Shown here one piece after another: positions 62,287 through 64,000 of a stretch of DNA of 64,000 nucleotides. Numbering within the stretch: position 1 is the first letter of the stretch; the number at the start of each line of letters is the position of its first letter. The DNA comes from Rathayibacter sp. VKM Ac-2857 (lineage in GTDB: Bacteria; Actinomycetota; Actinomycetes; Actinomycetales; Microbacteriaceae), in the NCBI RefSeq assembly GCF_013205025.1, contig NZ_JABMLE010000004.1, forward strand, positions 1 to 64,000, read 5' to 3'. Position numbers and translations under genes: made by a program. Below the pieces are notes generated by a model that worked only from the letters and a program-made list of their open reading frames with translations, was not told the DNA's origin and made no database searches.

Positions 62287-63180
62287 ATGCCCGAGACCCT
62301 CGACATCGTCCACCTGCGCACGCTCGTGGCGATCGCCGACTGCGGGGGCTTCGGCCGGGCGGCGGTGGCGCTGCACATCAGCCAGCCGACCGTCTCGCAG
62401 CACGTCCGCACCCTCGAGCGGCGCCTCGAGCGCACCTTCATCGAGAAGGTCGGGCGCAGGGCCCGCTTCACGCCGGCCGGCGAGCGGCTCCTGGTGCAGG
62501 CCCGCCGGATTTTGGCGGTGCACGACGACGCGCTCGAGCTGCTCGACGCGGCGAGCGAGAACCCGCTCGCCCTCGGCCTGACCGAGCCGGCCGCGGAGCA
62601 GCTGCTGCCCCGCCTGCTCGAGACGCTGCACCGCGCCTTCGACGACCGCCCGCTCACCTTCACACTCGACCGCTCCACTCACCTGGCGGAGGCGGTGGCG
62701 CGGGGCGTCGTCGATCTCGCGGTCATCCTCGGCGTGGGCGGCGACCTGCCGGGCCGCCAGGTCGCGACGCTGCCGCTCGACTGGTACTCGGCACCCGGCT
62801 GGCAGCCGCCGGAGGGCGCGCCGATCCCGCTCGTCGCCTACTCCGAGCCGTGCGGGATGCGACAGCGCGCGCTGCAGCAGCTCGGCGCCTTCGGTCACGA
62901 GGTGCGGGTGGTCGCCGAGTCGGCGGGGTTGGAGGGCGTGATCGCGGCGGCCCGCGCCGGTGTCGGAGTCGCGGTGCTGCCGACCGCGCACCGCGGCACG
63001 GTCGCCGAGGGACTCGTCGAGCGGCACGACCTGCCGGCGCTCGGCTCGGTCAACCTGCGCCTGGTCTCGCGGCGCGGTCTGGCTCCGGACGTCGAGGACA
63101 CGGCGCTCACTGCGCTCGCGGAGGTCTTCGGCACGGTGCGGGCACGGCCGGTCGCGGTACCCGCGGGCGCGCGAGTGTGA
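62287..63180 (+). CDS. LysR-family transcriptional regulator
   Basis: 297 residues. Winged HTH at 7-66 (IVHLRTLVAIADCGGFGRAAVALHISQPTVSQHVRTLERRLERTFIEKVGRRARFTPAGERLL), then a periplasmic-binding-like effector domain. It is upstream of, and in the same direction as, an SsuD-like monooxygenase gene, and an inverted repeat (CCAACGAT/ATCGTTGG) stands before the latter. It could be a sulfur- or sulfonate-responsive regulator; that is inference from position. Confidence 0.9.
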   Translation: MPETLDIVHLRTLVAIADCGGFGRAAVALHISQPTVSQHVRTLERRLERTFIEKVGRRARFTPAGERLLVQARRILAVHDDALELLDAASENPLALGLTEPAAEQLLPRLLETLHRAFDDRPLTFTLDRSTHLAEAVARGVVDLAVILGVGGDLPGRQVATLPLDWYSAPGWQPPEGAPIPLVAYSEPCGMRQRALQQLGAFGHEVRVVAESAGLEGVIAAARAGVGVAVLPTAHRGTVAEGLVERHDLPALGSVNLRLVSRRGLAPDVEDTALTALAEVFGTVRARPVAVPAGARV

Positions 63181-63221
63181 CCTCCGTCGCCGGTCGCCGG
63201 CGCGGGTGTGACGAAGAGTTA

Positions 63222-63295
63222 CCAACGATCGGGATCGCCGATCGGAACGCATCCGGAATCATCGTTGGACGCCCGGAGCACCTCGCCCGTAGCGT
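63222..63295 (+). promoter_or_regulatory. Operator-like inverted repeat and promoter of the sulfonate gene leader
   Basis: CCAACGAT (63222-63229) and ATCGTTGG (63261-63268) are perfect inverted arms 31 bases apart. TTGGAC (63265-63270) and TAGCGT (63290-63295) are possible -35 and -10 elements, and the start site is expected at about ATG 63303. A regulator bound to the right arm would overlap the -35. Confidence 0.5.
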
Positions 63296-63302
63296 CGGAG
63301 CC

Positions 63303-63476
63303 ATGACGTTCCCGCCCGCCCTCACCGCCGCCGCGCCGCCCGGCGCGACCGGTGCAGCGAGCCGCGGGAGCATCGGCGTCCTCGGCTCCGCAGGTCGGAT
63401 GCCCGGCACTCGAATGTCCTCGGACGGGAACCCCTTCGCGCCGGTGCGCGGATGTTCCTGTCCGGTCTCCCGCTGA
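63303..63476 (+). CDS. Leaderless small ORF ending in Cys-Ser-Cys, possible leader peptide
   Basis: 57 codons from ATG 63303, seven bases after the TAGCGT -10, to TGA 63476. The last residues are RGCSCPVSR; both Cys use TGT, the rarer Cys codon in this GC-rich DNA. No domain. The first half is Ala/Pro-rich and low in complexity. The gene after it is an SsuD-like monooxygenase involved in sulfur supply. In mycobacteria, leaderless small ORFs with Cys-rich ends act as cysteine-responsive attenuators before sulfur genes, so this may be a related element. It is not proven to be translated. Confidence 0.45.
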   Translation: MTFPPALTAAAPPGATGAASRGSIGVLGSAGRMPGTRMSSDGNPFAPVRGCSCPVSR

Positions 63477-63660
63477 CGCCTCCGCGTCGCCCGACTCCTC
63501 CGCCCGACGACCGGCACCAGCCGCCCCCGTCCCGGCCTCTGCGCGCCGCCGCCCGCCTCCGCGGCCGCCGCGCGTCCCTCTCTCGGCGCCGTCCCGCGCT
63601 CCTCCGGCGTGCCCGCGCGCCTCCCCGGTGCGCCTCCGCACCCTCTCGAAAGGACCTCCC
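63477..63660 (+). promoter_or_regulatory. C-rich 5' leader before the SsuD-like gene, possible Rho attenuator
   Basis: About 180 bases with strong C over G bias (many CCG/CTC blocks; A is scarce) and little strong secondary structure, as expected of a Rho-utilisation region. The ribosome-binding site AAAGGA is at its 3' end, six bases before ATG 63661. No gene is seen. Confidence 0.4.
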
Positions 63661-64000
63661 ATGACCGTCGAGTTCATCTCCGCGATCAACGTCAACCACT
63701 CGAACGAGGTCAACGGCCTGGCCGACCCGGCCATCGACGTGGCCTACCTGCGCCGCTACTCCCGGATCCTCGAGGACGGCGGCTTCGACTACACGCTGGT
63801 GCCCTACGGCTCGGCCGGGCACGACCCGTTCACGATCGCCGCCGCGGTGACCCAGTACACCGAGCACCTGAAGCCGATCGTCGCGCTGCGGCCCAACACG
63901 GTCTACCCGACCGTCGCGGCGAAGGCGCTCGCCACCCTCGACCAGCTCTCGGGCGGCCGGGCCGTCGTGCACTTCATCGCCGGCGGGAACGACCACGAGC
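63661..64000 (+). CDS. SsuD-like FMN-dependent monooxygenase (5' part, runs off the window)
   Basis: The first 113 residues are present; the gene continues past 64000. The sequence FISAINVNHSNEVNG, LRRYSRILEDGGFDYTLVPYGSAGHDPFTIAAAVTQYTEHLKPIVALRPNTVYPTVAAKALATLDQLSGGRAVVHFIAGGND matches the luciferase-like monooxygenases of the alkanesulfonate (SsuD) group, which release sulfite from organosulfonates with FMNH2 and O2. AAAGGA precedes ATG 63661. Sulfur function is inferred; other LLM substrates are possible. Confidence 0.85.
   Translation, partial: MTVEFISAINVNHSNEVNGLADPAIDVAYLRRYSRILEDGGFDYTLVPYGSAGHDPFTIAAAVTQYTEHLKPIVALRPNTVYPTVAAKALATLDQLSGGRAVVHFIAGGNDHE

Noticed and set aside
60588-63476. 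962-codon plus-strand frame across the DHA2 and LysR genes
   Set aside because: The upstream part is an out-of-frame shadow of recognised genes. Only its last 57 codons, from ATG 63303, have an independent promoter and are kept as the sORF.

Overview
The window is about 70% GC, uses many GTG starts, places -10 hexamers of the form TAnnnT 6-8 bases upstream of start codons (leaderless mRNAs), and is dotted with a palindromic intergenic repeat (core GGTCTCGATACGCC...TACTCGACC). Together with the conserved block tlyA-nadK-recN-pyrG-nudix-xerD-parA-scpA-scpB-pseudouridine synthase-tyrA-cmk-der this points to an actinobacterium, most likely the family Microbacteriaceae (a Rathayibacter- or Curtobacterium-like plant- or soil-associated genus). 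The assignment to genus is inference.

Layout. 0-14.7 kb is a tightly packed plus-strand housekeeping block: rRNA methylation, NAD kinase, DNA repair, CTP synthesis, site-specific recombination, ParA/ScpAB chromosome organisation, tyrosine synthesis, CMP kinase and the Der GTPase. 14.7-16.2 kb holds two families of intergenic repeat, a TetR gene and tRNA-Pro(GGG). 16.3-21.9 kb (minus) has a UDG-superfamily protein, a three-gene ABC operon that begins with a Clp-N-like small protein, an APC amino-acid permease and a Tat-type exported protein. 22.1-29.4 kb (minus) is a six-gene iron-siderophore uptake operon: lipoprotein, two FecCD permeases, FecE ATPase and a strongly asymmetric heterodimeric ABC exporter-fold pair. 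It sits behind a DtxR/IdeR-type iron box and faces an AraC regulator. 30.3-38.1 kb is a set of small regulatory and accessory genes: DUF2200, ECF sigma with DUF4349 membrane protein, VOC/WYL divergent pair, DUF4192, ArsR-SRPBCC, a VOC-TPR fusion and DoxX.

38.3-53.8 kb is the most interesting part. An SDR dehydrogenase and a D-apionate lactonase (ApnL-like) form one operon. A GntR/FCD regulator faces a six-gene operon: an ACS-type MFS transporter, L-erythrulose kinase (LerK-like), D-erythrulose-4-phosphate isomerase (DerI/RpiB-like), L-erythrulose-1-phosphate isomerase (LerI/TIM-like), 3-oxo-isoapionate decarboxylase (OiaC-like) and D-apionate oxidoisomerase (ApnO-like). The two operons are separated by a MacAB-like efflux operon and a DUF4232 lipoprotein, yet both carry the same operator core GTCAACCGGT. 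Together they encode a full predicted route from the plant cell-wall sugar D-apiose to D-erythrose 4-phosphate: apiose, apionolactone, apionate, 3-oxo-isoapionate, L-erythrulose, L-erythrulose-1-P, D-erythrulose-4-P, erythrose-4-P.

54-64 kb contains an MDR reductase, DUF1304 and TetR genes, argG, a secreted beta-sandwich protein, a TetR/DHA2 efflux pair, a LysR regulator and, at the right edge, the start of an SsuD-like flavin monooxygenase. That last gene is preceded by a leaderless 57-codon ORF ending in a Cys-Ser-Cys motif and by a C-rich leader, which together look like a cysteine-responsive attenuator. No transposase, integrase, CRISPR array, rRNA or prophage gene was seen.
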